From Didymodactylos carnosus (lineage: Eukaryota; Rotifera; Eurotatoria; Philodinida; Philodinidae), in assembly GCA_905250885.1 (NCBI GenBank), contig CAJNOQ010001574.1, forward strand, positions 1 to 30,273: 30,273 bases of DNA, written 5' to 3'. Numbering within the stretch: the first letter of the stretch is position 1; each line of letters starts with the position of its first letter. Under the pieces are notes generated by a model. That model was not told the DNA's origin, made no database searches, and worked only from the letters and a program-made list of their open reading frames with translations. Positions 1 to 9,849 of the stretch are shown here, in pieces. Position numbers and translations under genes: made by a program.

Positions 1-1761
1 TATTTAAATTCCATATATCAAATCGGCCCGTTATATCGACGGTTAAAAATACACTTGGATGAACCTAATTGAAAGTTGACGCTGAAAAAAATGAAGAAAG
101 AGAATAATTGTACTTACTGGTGACCATGTTAGGATTAAGCGTGGATGAAAACTACATCAGATCGGTTAAAATAAGATTGATCGATGAGAAGGCCAATTTT
201 GACGCTTATTGTCCACTGTCCTTTAAATTTTTCTTCTAAAACGTTTCTTCAACAACTGAAACAGGTGAGTTTTTTTAATCGATTCTATAAATTGGAGTTA
301 GGTATTTTTGAGAAAAATGTTTAGCACTTTCAGTGATTTTGATCTTGATATATTGCACTTTAGAACAATGTTTGGTTAAGCCACTTATCTGTGCTAGTAC
401 CATGACAGAAACTCAACATTTTAGAAGCACTTTAGCTTTAATTTAAGAAGTTGACAGCTTTCAGAAAAAGTTTTTCTGAAACATAAAAGAGTACTTAGTT
501 GATGTCTTCCATGAACGCATATATATATATATTTTTGTAAATGATAAAATCACAAATATTGATGTTGCGTTATATCAAAACCATCGGCAAAGCGTGACAA
601 TGAAATAATTCTGTAATAATATTAAAAAAAACATTGTATTTGAACTCTTTTTCTCTAGTGAAAAACAAAAAAAGTCATTAGCAAGGAAGAAAAAAAATTT
701 AGGAATGCAATTATTTTAATTTTTTCTCTTTTATAAAGTTGTTTTAGAAAAGAGACTGTTCTGTCGCAAAGTTTTTGTATCCATAAACAATTTTTTTTCT
801 TCTTATATGAACATATCGGGTCGTCTGTCTGCATACTAATAGAAGGAGAAGGAACGATAGGTTTTCATTTTTTTATTTTGTCTTTTCAGCATCCATCCAC
901 TTTGCAACTAGGATGTTTGAAATAAATTTATATAAAAAAAGTATGAATAAAATTTAGTTTGAGATAAAATTTTATTATAGTTTTAGGACTATGTAAATAA
1001 AAACGAAAATATTCGATAATCCTGGATTGTTTTTGAAACAGAAATATGTCGTAAATACTCTTATCTTCATATTTTGTAATTTTTAAAAATATTTCTCTAA
1101 ATATATTTCGATATTTTGAATTTGAATCCGTAAAAATGTGTATAGTTATGTGTTATAAAAAAATATTCTCACATACATATACTAACGACTTGAAAATTAG
1201 TTTTTATTAGAAGATATGAGAAGATCATTGTAAATAATTAAATGAGACAAAGTTAAATAATATATCGCAATATTTCAATTTAAAATTTTATACTACTTTG
1301 ACAGAAAGTACTATTGTACGTCTTTTCTAATATACTCAAAAAATATTTTAGTACAAGTAATACTTTGACTGGCGAGAGAAAATAAGCCATTTCGTCAACA
1401 TCTGATTTATTGAAATGTCATAAATAGATAGCTATGACAATCTTTTTCTTCGACAATTGATACATCTGTTAGAGGAAAGAAAGATTTTTGTTATAGTAGT
1501 CTAAATGGCCTATATTTTTCTTTCTACATCAGTTAGATGTTATGTTTATCAATAAGACCTACTATCTATCACATAATAAGGTCGTATTTATGTTCTATCA
1601 TAGAAGAAAAATGAGATGATAAAAACGAGAGAATAGTGTGTGTGTGGTACTGTTTTATTACGCAAAAATAAAGAAGAAAAAAAATGTTTGGACTGTCATA
1701 ATCATCATTTATACAGTAGAAGCTTCTTTTACATGCATGTTTTATCTCTTATTATTCTTAG
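1..1761. other. Upstream non-coding DNA of the basic-protein gene
   Basis: No coding exon is convincing here. The plus strand has a good donor (ACAG then GTGAGT, exon end at 264), and a strong acceptor follows a pyrimidine-rich tract (TTATTATTCTTAG ending at 1761). These could bound a 5' UTR intron of the gene whose ATG is at 1840. A 37-codon plus-strand frame from 126 ends just before the donor and has no recognisable similarity. A short AT microsatellite lies at 519-532. Confidence 0.3.
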
Positions 1762-1839
1762 CAAGAAATTTTGACAAAAACGATAAAGAAACAATGTTTA
1801 TTGTAATGTTATTGTGATTAAAATCCTGTACAACATAAA
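1762..1839 (+). promoter_or_regulatory. Probable 5' UTR with an 8-codon upstream ORF
   Basis: This segment runs from the acceptor at 1761 to the ATG at 1840. It holds ATG TTT ATT GTA ATG TTA TTG TGA (1794-1817), a short uORF that would be met before the main start. Because rotifers trans-splice, the acceptor could take either a spliced leader or an upstream UTR exon; the sequence does not decide. Confidence 0.3.
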
Positions 1840-4800
1840 ATGCTTTCATTAACACGTCAATCAATGTCACTGGTCGACCATGATCATCTGATTCCTAAGC
1901 AAAAAGACATTGACGATGATAATGATGCTGTTCACAATTTAAATTTATACAATGATATACGGTATGTTTTTAAAACGTTCTCGTTAATATAGACATTTTT
2001 ATTCATCAGTTGGAAAGTTTGCAAATTCTAAGCTATTGAGAATAAGAAGTTAGCACTTCGATATCTAATTGATATTCTGTACAAGGTCTTGGTATTATAA
2101 ATTATTACTACATACCTATACCTATTAAATAAAATGATATGTATGTCATAACAAAATATGTACTGTACTTGTTAAATTAGATAGTACTTGTTACTTATAA
2201 TTTTAGTTCTGACTATTATATGATTACCCTCAGCTGTATATATCAGCAGAAGAAAAACATAAGTCATACTGTTCTAATCACACATGGCTAAATGTCTCTA
2301 TACACACTTATTTCTAAGAGACCTGAAATAGGATTTCCGTACTGTCAGAAACCAAGGGAGCATACTGTTATTCTCAATCGAAATAGTCTGTCAGCTGCCA
2401 ATTATCAGTCACTCATCCATCGATAACAGTCAAGAAACGGTCTTTCATGGTGATTATTAACCGATCGTTTCTTAACCGTCAATTAATGATCGAAAAATGT
2501 TTAACTAACAGACATAAATTCTTAACTAACCGACATAAATTCTTCATTTCTATTTTTTTGTTACCGTTAACTCGTCGTTTCTTGACCGTTTTGGTTATAA
2601 GTTATTCACCAACTACTTCTAGTTTACATGTGACACTAATCGTCTTTGAAGAACTTTTTCACTTTCTCGAATATACAAATAATCAAATTTTGAGTAAAAA
2701 AAATAGTTTTCAGTTCTGGGATTAGTGCTGAAGATAGTGGCAAATAACTTGGCATCCGTTCGAGAAGTGTTGGGAACTTGTTTTAAAAAACCGTAAATGA
2801 CCGGATCTATATAGTATAGAAATGACCTGATAATAATGTCACAAAATTCCAACGATGAACGTCATTCTTTCTCTCCCTTTTTCACACGCAAACATTCAAA
2901 CATATGCGCATATATGTCAATGATTCACACTGTTAGAGAGAAGAATAAAGTATTTCTACGACGTCCAAAAAAATAAACTTGGTTACTGCAAACATATTTT
3001 TTTGTTTGATATAAATACATTAGCATCCTTTCAAAAAGATTACTACACACAATTCTAACTCGATCATACGAGTCCTTCGAGTCTTCCAGTTTTCATAGTT
3101 CGAAAATTTTCAAAAATGCGGCCATTTCAAAGGTAAGCACATTAATATTTAGTCGTTCGTTTCATATAAGGCTCGTACTTAGTTCAATAAGAAAATAGTT
3201 CCATCATTTTTTTTGTTATCTTATAATCAGAAATAAGAATATTTTATTTTTGTTTTGTCTAATGTAGCAATCTTTTTTTGTTTTTTCCCTTAGAATAAAT
3301 ATGTTATGGAAATACTGCAAAATTAAAAGAGTATACATTGCTTTAAGACATGGTTTAAAGTTTATTCTTCCAGAATGCAAACGGAAATAAATACATTATT
3401 AGTATTCTATCGTAAAACTATGAAAAACATAGAATTACTTTTACAAATTACGTTTAAAATAAGAAATTCTCTCTGATCAAGCAAAAAAAAAAAAAATGTA
3501 CAAAAAAAAATAATTTTATCTCATTCAATATTATTCTTTTATTCTCGAACGCCCACTTTTATCACAAGTGACCACCTCCTTACACATCTCTTTCTTAGAT
3601 AGAGATGAATTTCGATATGTTGTAGATAGTGAGAGTATATAAAATTAGCGAGCGAACAAGAGACAACACATATTCACTCATCGATTAAGCGAAAGTTATT
3701 TTTTATTTTATTTTATATGTGAGAAATAAGCAAAAAGTACGACTAATAAAAGAGAAAAGTTTAAGATGTTCAAGAATAATCTAGATGACAATTAGCTACT
3801 ATCTAAGTTTAAAATAAAAGTGACGGATGATATGTAAAAAAAATAATTTAAATACTTCAATTTAATAAAAAAATTCTATTTTCTTAAAATCATTGATACA
3901 TAAAAATGGAGAAAAATTTTTTCAAAAGAAAAAAGTTATTTTATACTAAAAAATTGTAGTTATTGTCTAATTCAAAAAATGTCCTTTAAACTGTTTTCTT
4001 TTTTTCTAATTTTGCTTATTTCTCACCTACAAAAATAAAATAAAAATTTTCGCTTAATCGATGAGTGAATATGTGTTGTCTCTTGTTCGCTCGCTAATTT
4101 TATATACTCTCACTCTCTACAACATATCAAAATTCATTTCTATCTAAGAAAGAGATGTGTAGGTGGTCTCTTGTGATAAAAGTGACCGTAGATATTCGGG
4201 AATAAATGAATAATATCGGATGTAATAAAAATTCTTCGTTTTTTTGTACATGTTTTTGTTTTTTGCTTGAGAGAATTTTTTAGACATCCTTAGGGTTCAT
4301 ATTATAGAGAAGAAGAACTTTCCGTGAATTTTCTTCTCGAATAATAGAAAAGAATAGTAAAATTAAAATATATTAAATTCTTTTTGATAGTTTTCTATAG
4401 GAATACTTTGATTTGAATGACGTCAGCATGTCATTTTCTGAAATTGGATGCAAATGATGATATGAATTAAAAAAATACTCACGCTAGAGAGAGGTTTCAA
4501 ATGATATGACGTTTCGAAAATCAAGAAAAGAAATGTAAGTTAATTATAGTTCAAATTTTTGTTTCTAAATAATGTACATGCTCAGTTCTCATTTCAAACA
4601 TACACGTTTTTTCTTTTCCTTCATTGATTACAGTCGAATAAAGAGAACAAAATTTTTTTGAAAAAGAAAAGTAAAAAAATAAAAAAAATATAGAACACTC
4701 ATGATACGCACGATTGTTTAGCCTTCTACAAGAGTGAGATAGACTGTATTGTTTTGTCTATTATCTACAATTATTTTTATTCGTGTATATGAAGGATAGA

Positions 4801-7800
4801 AACAAAGAACAAAATCCTTGTGAGAAACCTTTTAAAACATCCAAAAAAAACATGTCTTGATTGTATATGTTTCTCTCCTTATTTTGCTTCATCAAAATCT
4901 TTCTCTTCATTAAAGAAAAAAAAATTGGACATCTTAAATGAATAATGCATTCAAGGTTTTTTTTCTACTTAAAAGTAGTCTAAATTTCAGAATCTGATAG
5001 TTTAGTGATAAATAATATTTTTTTTCTTTTTATTTACTGTTTATAAACTATCATTTATTTTCGTTATGTATGTGGTAAGCTACTAAATTAAGATCATGAA
5101 AACTAAACTAAATTAGTTTCATATATTGAATGATTTAAATAAACAGACGGTTGGTTAGTATTCTAGGTGAATGGAAATGATGCACATATATATGTATAAA
5201 CTTATCAGTGAATATCGTCTTTTATTTTATTCATACGGATGAGTAGAAGTGGTTAAAGATGGCTTTTAGAATGTTGTTATTCATAATAAGCAGAAATATT
5301 TATAGAATAACTTCTTAATTCGAGTCTAGAACGATTCTCATTAATCACAGGATTCTTCGGATGAGGATTCTAAGTTATAAAATAAAGATAACAACATTGA
5401 ATAGAAATTTTCTCATATCGTTAGTTTTTTGCTTGAAAGAAAAGATAAAATTTCACAAAGAAAAAAAGTCTCTACATCTGATTATAAAAATTAGCTTTAA
5501 GGCAAACTGTAGTAATTTGAGTATAAGATATATTATTATTTCAAGGTGGTTTACCTATAATAAAGATAGAGTATAATCAGAGTTAAAGTAATAGAAATGA
5601 CGAGAAAAAATCAAATAACCTATAGTTTATATTCTTATCATGTTGCATCTTATCATGCGTCGATTGAAAAAACCAAAATGTATTTTTTTTTAATAAGATC
5701 AACTAGAACTATGTAATTATAGACTAAATAAACAACAGTGTCCACATTATACCCTTTACTTCCATGGGCAAAATATGTTTTTTTTTAAAGCAAGTGCAAT
5801 ATCAATAAACATGGGCATTGAGCTTTTTTATTTTTTAATGTCATGCTTGGTAATCTGACTCTATTGCCAATTATATTTGGCCTTTAATTTTTGTTGCTGT
5901 TGTCTGATATCATTTTTTATGATGTTATTTCTTGCTCTTTGTTTTTTATAGAAACAGTGGTAGTATGACAACAACATTACGAAAATCATTTCGTACATTA
6001 ACACGTCGGAAAACAGCTGACACCGCTACATTATCCGAAACAGCAACAACAATAACAACAACAACAACATCACGTCAACGTTTTGATAGTACAAATTCAA
6101 ATTCAAAATTAATTCAACATCGACGACATTCATCATCTTCATTCGAACAGCAATTATATGAACCACATTTACCAAACAATGATGATTTAATAATAAATAA
6201 AGATGATCATGACGAATTATTTCCATCACCGGCAAAACCATTTGATCGTATTGCTTATCGTATACGAAAATCATTTCGATCCATGGGTCGTCAAACAAAA
6301 AATGTGCTTGGAAATTCGCAACGTAATAGTGAGGGTGGTCGTCGTTCACGGTTAGAAAGTAATAATTCAAATAAACGTTTGCTTACTAAAACGCAATCAT
6401 CGGATGATCTCAATGATCAATCAACGACAATAGATAAAAATGAGAAAGATATTAGTCTTTCTCAAAATATCAGCAATCATCAAGAAATTAAAGTAGCCAT
6501 ATCATCTACAATGCCGTTAACAATGGGGAATATAAATGATGAACAAAATAAAAAAACACAGCGACGAAGGGCACCACAAGCACCAAAAATGCAGTAAGTA
6601 CTCCAAACCGATTATTTTGTTTTGGGCTTAACTTAGCTAGATACAATGGGATATATTCTCAAAGTGAGTAGAATCTAAAATTTGTTACTGAAGTGTTTGT
6701 CGATGAAGTCATCTAGCTGCATCGAAAAATGTCTGCACTATGTGTAACTACAAGTTATTTTGATCAGTTAGATTGAACAATGTGTAACTTACAATATACT
6801 CTGCATGACGTATTGCTTGAGAACTATGAACAATTCAAAGACTATTTCCAGTAACCCTCCTCCCCCCATAATAAAAGCCTCTGGGGGCTTGTCAGTTGTA
6901 ATTATGTAAGGCGCACCAAATTCGAGGTTTAAGCACTATTTTATTTTGGACTATATTATATATGATTCGACAGAGCTCAACGAGCTAATAAACAATATCT
7001 AGGTTTTGGTTTAAAAGATTGGCTTTAGAAGAAGAAATTTTCAAAATACTGGAAGGGTCTAGAATTCCATAAAACCGTTGGATTGTGAATAATATCAAAT
7101 ATTTTTTCCCTATTCCATTTTCAAGCGCTATGAACTTTTTTCCCGAGTTCAGCGCATGAAATTGCGGCTATCATATTCGGAGACAGGATAAAAACCTGAG
7201 TGGTAATGTGTATTTCGAAACTTCTAGTTGATTTTCATTTTTTGGTGAAAATCTCGATAACTTTCAGCATGAAAATCCGAAAAAAATTAAAGTAGTCAGA
7301 TAGGATAGAAATACACATTCGTCGACCTCGTTTTTTATCCTGATTCTGAATATGATACTTTTATTGCATGAAGAAGATTAAAATAAAATAAGTAAACTAA
7401 AAGTTGAGTTTTGATGGAGAAAATTGAGAATTACGAGTAGAATTCTGACGTTTTCACCTCTGATTTAGAAAAAATGAATTTTCTCAGCAACGGAAAGGAA
7501 TTTCAGAAAAAGTGACTTTTTTTGCATACTTTTTTTGCTTGCGTAAAGACGAATTGAACGTGACATAAATCAATTTTACATCTTTTAACAGAAAAAACTA
7601 GATAGATTTCCAAAATTTGTTCGCGCCTTTTAACCTGCCTCTGAACATGAGATTTCATTTTGGACACATTATATATGATCGAGCTCCGAATAATATTTCT
7701 AGAATCAGTTTCGTGCACTGAATTGGGAAAAAAAGTTCATAGCGCTTGAAAATCGAATAGGGAAAAAGTATTCGATAGTTTTTACAATCCAACGGTTTTA

Positions 7801-8526
7801 TGGAATTCTAGACCCTTCCAGTATTTTGAAAGTTTTTCTTTCAAATCCAGTCTTTTTAAATCAAAACCTAGATATTGTTTATCAGCTCGTCGAGCTCTGT
7901 CAAACCATGTATAATATAGTCCAAAATAAAATAGTGCTTAAATTTCGAATTTGGTGCGCCTAACCATGTAACAAGATAGTTTTGTCGCACTATTTAAAGT
8001 ATTGGTTTTTAATTTTAGACTAGTTACACCAACAGTGGCAATGTCAAATGATCAAAAACCTATCAGTACTCCGAATCAATTATCAACCACCAGAACTCGA
8101 CTATGTGATGAATCAGGTTATTCGTCTCTTAGTGAACCAACAAATAGTGAGCGTAGCTCGGTAAATAGTGTTAATAAACAGAAAAATAAAAAATTTAATC
8201 GTAGTTTACGTATTCGTGTATCATTTTTACTTAAAAAAAGACAATCATCCTTAACAAATGAAAATTTATTACAACAACAACAAATATCGTCTGATGGAAA
8301 AAAGTCGAACACTATGAATATGAATAACCATGTTCTATTGACATTATCACCATCAATTGATGAAGAAGACAACAATATAATTCATTATAATGATGATGAA
8401 AATATTATTGTTAATTCAAATGATAATGTTGATCAACCAACAAAAAAAACAAAATTATCAATCGGTAAACGTTTTCAAACATTACGTCGTTCATTTATCG
8501 GTAATAAACGGCGTATTCTTGAATAA
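1840..8526 (+). CDS. Basic Ser/Asn/Thr-rich protein with four basic-amphipathic motifs, three exons
   Basis: I do not recognise the family. Proposed coding exons are 1840-1961, 5952-6593 and 8019-8526. Donors are CG|GTATGT and CA|GTAAGTA; acceptors are TTTTTTATAG and AATTTTAG. Both introns are phase 2, and the split codons become CGA (Arg41) and CAA (Gln255), giving 423 residues. The protein is hydrophilic and probably disordered, with no signal peptide or membrane segment. Four related basic motifs stand out: LRKSFRTLTRRK (50-61), RIRKSFRSMGR (144-154), LRIRVSFLLKKR (318-329) and GKRFQTLRRSF (404-414). The spacing of basic and aromatic or aliphatic residues would suit membrane phosphoinositide binding or basic-hydrophobic cortical targeting; this is inference. 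A DESGYSSLS segment (285-293) looks like a phosphorylation or docking site. The start is the first ATG after a strong acceptor at 1761; a minimal uORF (1794-1817) precedes it. An additional small exon inside the 4-kb first intron cannot be excluded. Exons 2 and 3 are surer than exon 1. Confidence 0.7.
1962..5951 (+). other. Intron 1 of the basic-protein gene (about 4 kb)
   Basis: It begins GTATGT and ends TTTTTTATAG. Apart from the long inverted repeat near 3455-4285 I see only AT-rich unique-looking sequence. There is a 21-bp near-perfect tandem duplication around 2504-2546 (AACTAAC-G/C-GACATAAATTCTT twice). The open frames inside (for example 2447-2725 and 5361-5576) have AT-rich random composition and are not called. 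Confidence 0.6.
3455..4285. mobile_element. Foldback/MITE-like element: long imperfect palindrome
   Basis: The outer arms, about 3461-3740 and 4010-4280, are inverted copies. AAGAAATTCTCTC at 3461 pairs with GAGAGAATTTTT at 4270, the CGATTAAGCGAAA block near 3684 pairs with TTTCGCTTAATCG near 4050, and GCTTATTTCTCAC occurs inverted. Weaker pairing continues into the centre, so the unpaired loop is short. The arms differ by scattered substitutions and small indels, so this is not a fresh duplication. Each arm has a TATATAAAA box (3636-3644 plus; 4098-4106 minus) followed by the same roughly 50-bp segment, so the two putative core promoters point at each other. No protein is encoded. A TA may flank both ends, but the target duplication is not certain. 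Confidence 0.75.
6909..7961. mobile_element. Non-autonomous DNA transposon with about 250-bp terminal inverted repeats (MULE-like?)
   Basis: The termini are AGGCGCACCAAATTCG (6909) and CGAATTTGGTGCGCCT (ending 7961). Pairing continues inward to about 7160 and 7708: the blocks ACTGGAAGGGTCTAGAATTC, CATAAAACCGTTGGATTGT and TCAAGCGCTATGAACTTTTT all recur inverted. The flanks AATTATGTA (6900-6908) and AACCATGTA (7962-7970) match at 7 of 9 positions in direct orientation and look like an aged 9-bp target duplication. A 9-bp duplication with long terminal repeats is typical of Mutator-like elements; that assignment is inference because no transposase is present. The centre holds a second, nested inverted repeat. 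Confidence 0.7.
7154..7372. repeat. Nested inverted repeat inside the transposon
   Basis: 7154-7217 and 7308-7372 are inverted copies of about 64 bp. Paired blocks include TATCATATTC, AGGATAAAAA and AATGTGTATTTC, separated by about 90 bp. The arms are diverged by roughly a fifth by eye. This may be an older element or part of the internal structure of the larger one. Confidence 0.65.
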
Positions 8527-9301
8527 TTTTACATTAATTTTAACGAGAATATATTCATATGTTTTTTTTGTTTATAAATATGCGTGCAGATGTTAATCTT
8601 TCTTCTTTTATTCATGTGATTTGCGCGATCAAATTTGTCTATGTGATTTGTACATTTAGTATATTATTTCCGGTTAAATGTTATTTTTTGACAATACGAT
8701 AGCGGCATCGTCTGTCTCGATCGCAAGGTATATTTTTTTAAACAATATAATTAATATAATGTACTTCTTTCTCTACTTGTGCATGTGACAGTATTTTTTT
8801 TTCGTTCCATTTTTGTCCACATATGTTAAATGCAATAAAAACACAAATACAAAATGGAATGGAGCATTTATGTTGTATAACTATAATACGATATGAGATT
8901 AGAAGAAGACCCACTATAATAAAATGCTTTCTAACTAGGAACTGATTGATAGGAGAGCTTTTAACAATTTAGCGCATTGTTAGAAATTGAATAAATGAAA
9001 TTAGATAATAGTTAAAAAAAAATGCTAAGAAAAAGAACAAAGTGGAATAGTTGAAGAAATAATCGTTAATATTTTTAACAATTATTCTTTTACTAAATCA
9101 ACCATGACAATCGAACAGTGACACAATCTCATGAAAATGTGATGGAAACTTACAAACGAATACCATATCCGGTTAACTATTGAATTGTCAATCAAGTGTT
9201 ATATCTATCTGTACATCTATTCACCATAAAGGAAATATTTTGAAACAGTGACAAGATAAACTTCTATAAATATCTGATAATCTATTTGATTCATTCAACA
9301 C
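8527..9301. other. 3' UTR and intergenic spacer
   Basis: This is AT-rich sequence containing the presumed 3' UTR of the preceding gene. No exon, RNA gene or repeat was recognised. Confidence 0.4.
8834..8839 (+). terminator. Candidate polyadenylation signal of the basic-protein gene
   Basis: AATAAA lies about 310 bases after the TAA stop at 8524-8526. It is the first canonical hexamer downstream on that strand that I noted. Confidence 0.35.
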
Positions 9302-9553
9302 ATGAGTTTTAAAGAAGAGATGAATAATTTGTTTCATATTTTTCGTTGTATAATTATATTCGTACGATTATTTCCAACTTTAGCCTTACTATGTCCACAT
9401 TTAGAAGCCGAAGGTAGGGTGAGTGGTAGAAAATTTTGATAAAAATCCATGAGTGAACAATTTTTTTTAAATCTTCCAGACCGTCTAGAATTAAATGCAG
9501 TATTAATGATTATGAGACGAGAAAGTGAATTGACTATGAGCGAAGAAAGTTGA
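9302..9553 (+). CDS. Tentative two-exon small membrane or secreted peptide
   Basis: I do not recognise a family. The ATG at 9302 opens a frame of 37 codons with a hydrophobic stretch (FRCIIIFVRLFPTLALLC) that could be a signal anchor. At 9414 there is a donor (G|GTAGGG), and at 9479 an acceptor preceded by a T-rich tract (TTTTTTTTAAATCTTCCAG), giving a 66-base intron. Joining 9302-9413 to 9480-9553 makes the phase-1 codon GAC and continues to TGA as RLELNAVLMIMRRESELTMS plus three residues, 61 residues in all. The intron looks more convincing than the protein. It may instead be part of a UTR or of a longer gene. An opposing open frame (9334-9612) covers the same bases but would read through this intron-like segment. 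Confidence 0.25.
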
Positions 9554-9849
9554 CTTGAACTACCAACACCAATCATCATCATTAGTAATCTATATGGTAA
9601 AATAAAAACCAATTTTCAATGTCCTGACGTGATCTATAATTTTGTATTTTTGTAAGGTTAATTTTACGATTATCTGAAGGCATTTGGAAAAGATGGCTCT
9701 TTAAAGTCCACACGATATTTATTTCTTGGAAATTATGCTAATGATGCACATTTGTGATATTCTAGAAATCATATTTAAGTATAAATTCATATCCTTCACT
9801 TTCTTTTTACAGTTAATTGAGGACAGTTTAGCGTTTAAATCGTATTATA
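9554..9849. other. Spacer without recognised feature
   Basis: AT-rich spacer up to the retrotransposon relic. Nothing was recognised. Confidence 0.3.

Larger units (their letters stand above)
6594..8018 (+). other. Intron 2 of the basic-protein gene, carrying a transposon
   Basis: It starts GTAAGTA and ends AATTTTAG. Nearly all of it (6909-7961) is the inverted-repeat element described separately, so the intron before insertion was only about 370 bp. The minus-strand frame at 7503-7718 lies within the element and is not a gene. Confidence 0.7.

Noticed and set aside
126-239. 37-codon plus-strand ORF near the left edge as a gene
   Set aside because: Short, no similarity, ends just before a UTR-type donor; chance cannot be excluded.
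2447-2852. Overlapping frames on both strands with imperfect CGTTTCTTAACCGT-type repetitions
   Set aside because: Inside intron 1, random-looking translations; only the small tandem duplication is real.
6026-6370. 114-codon minus-strand frame
   Set aside because: It is the antisense shadow of exon 2 of the basic-protein gene; Leu-rich runs are the complement of CAA/ACA repeats.
8118-8375. 85-codon minus-strand frame and the 8390-8596 plus frame
   Set aside because: Shadows of exon 3 in other frames.
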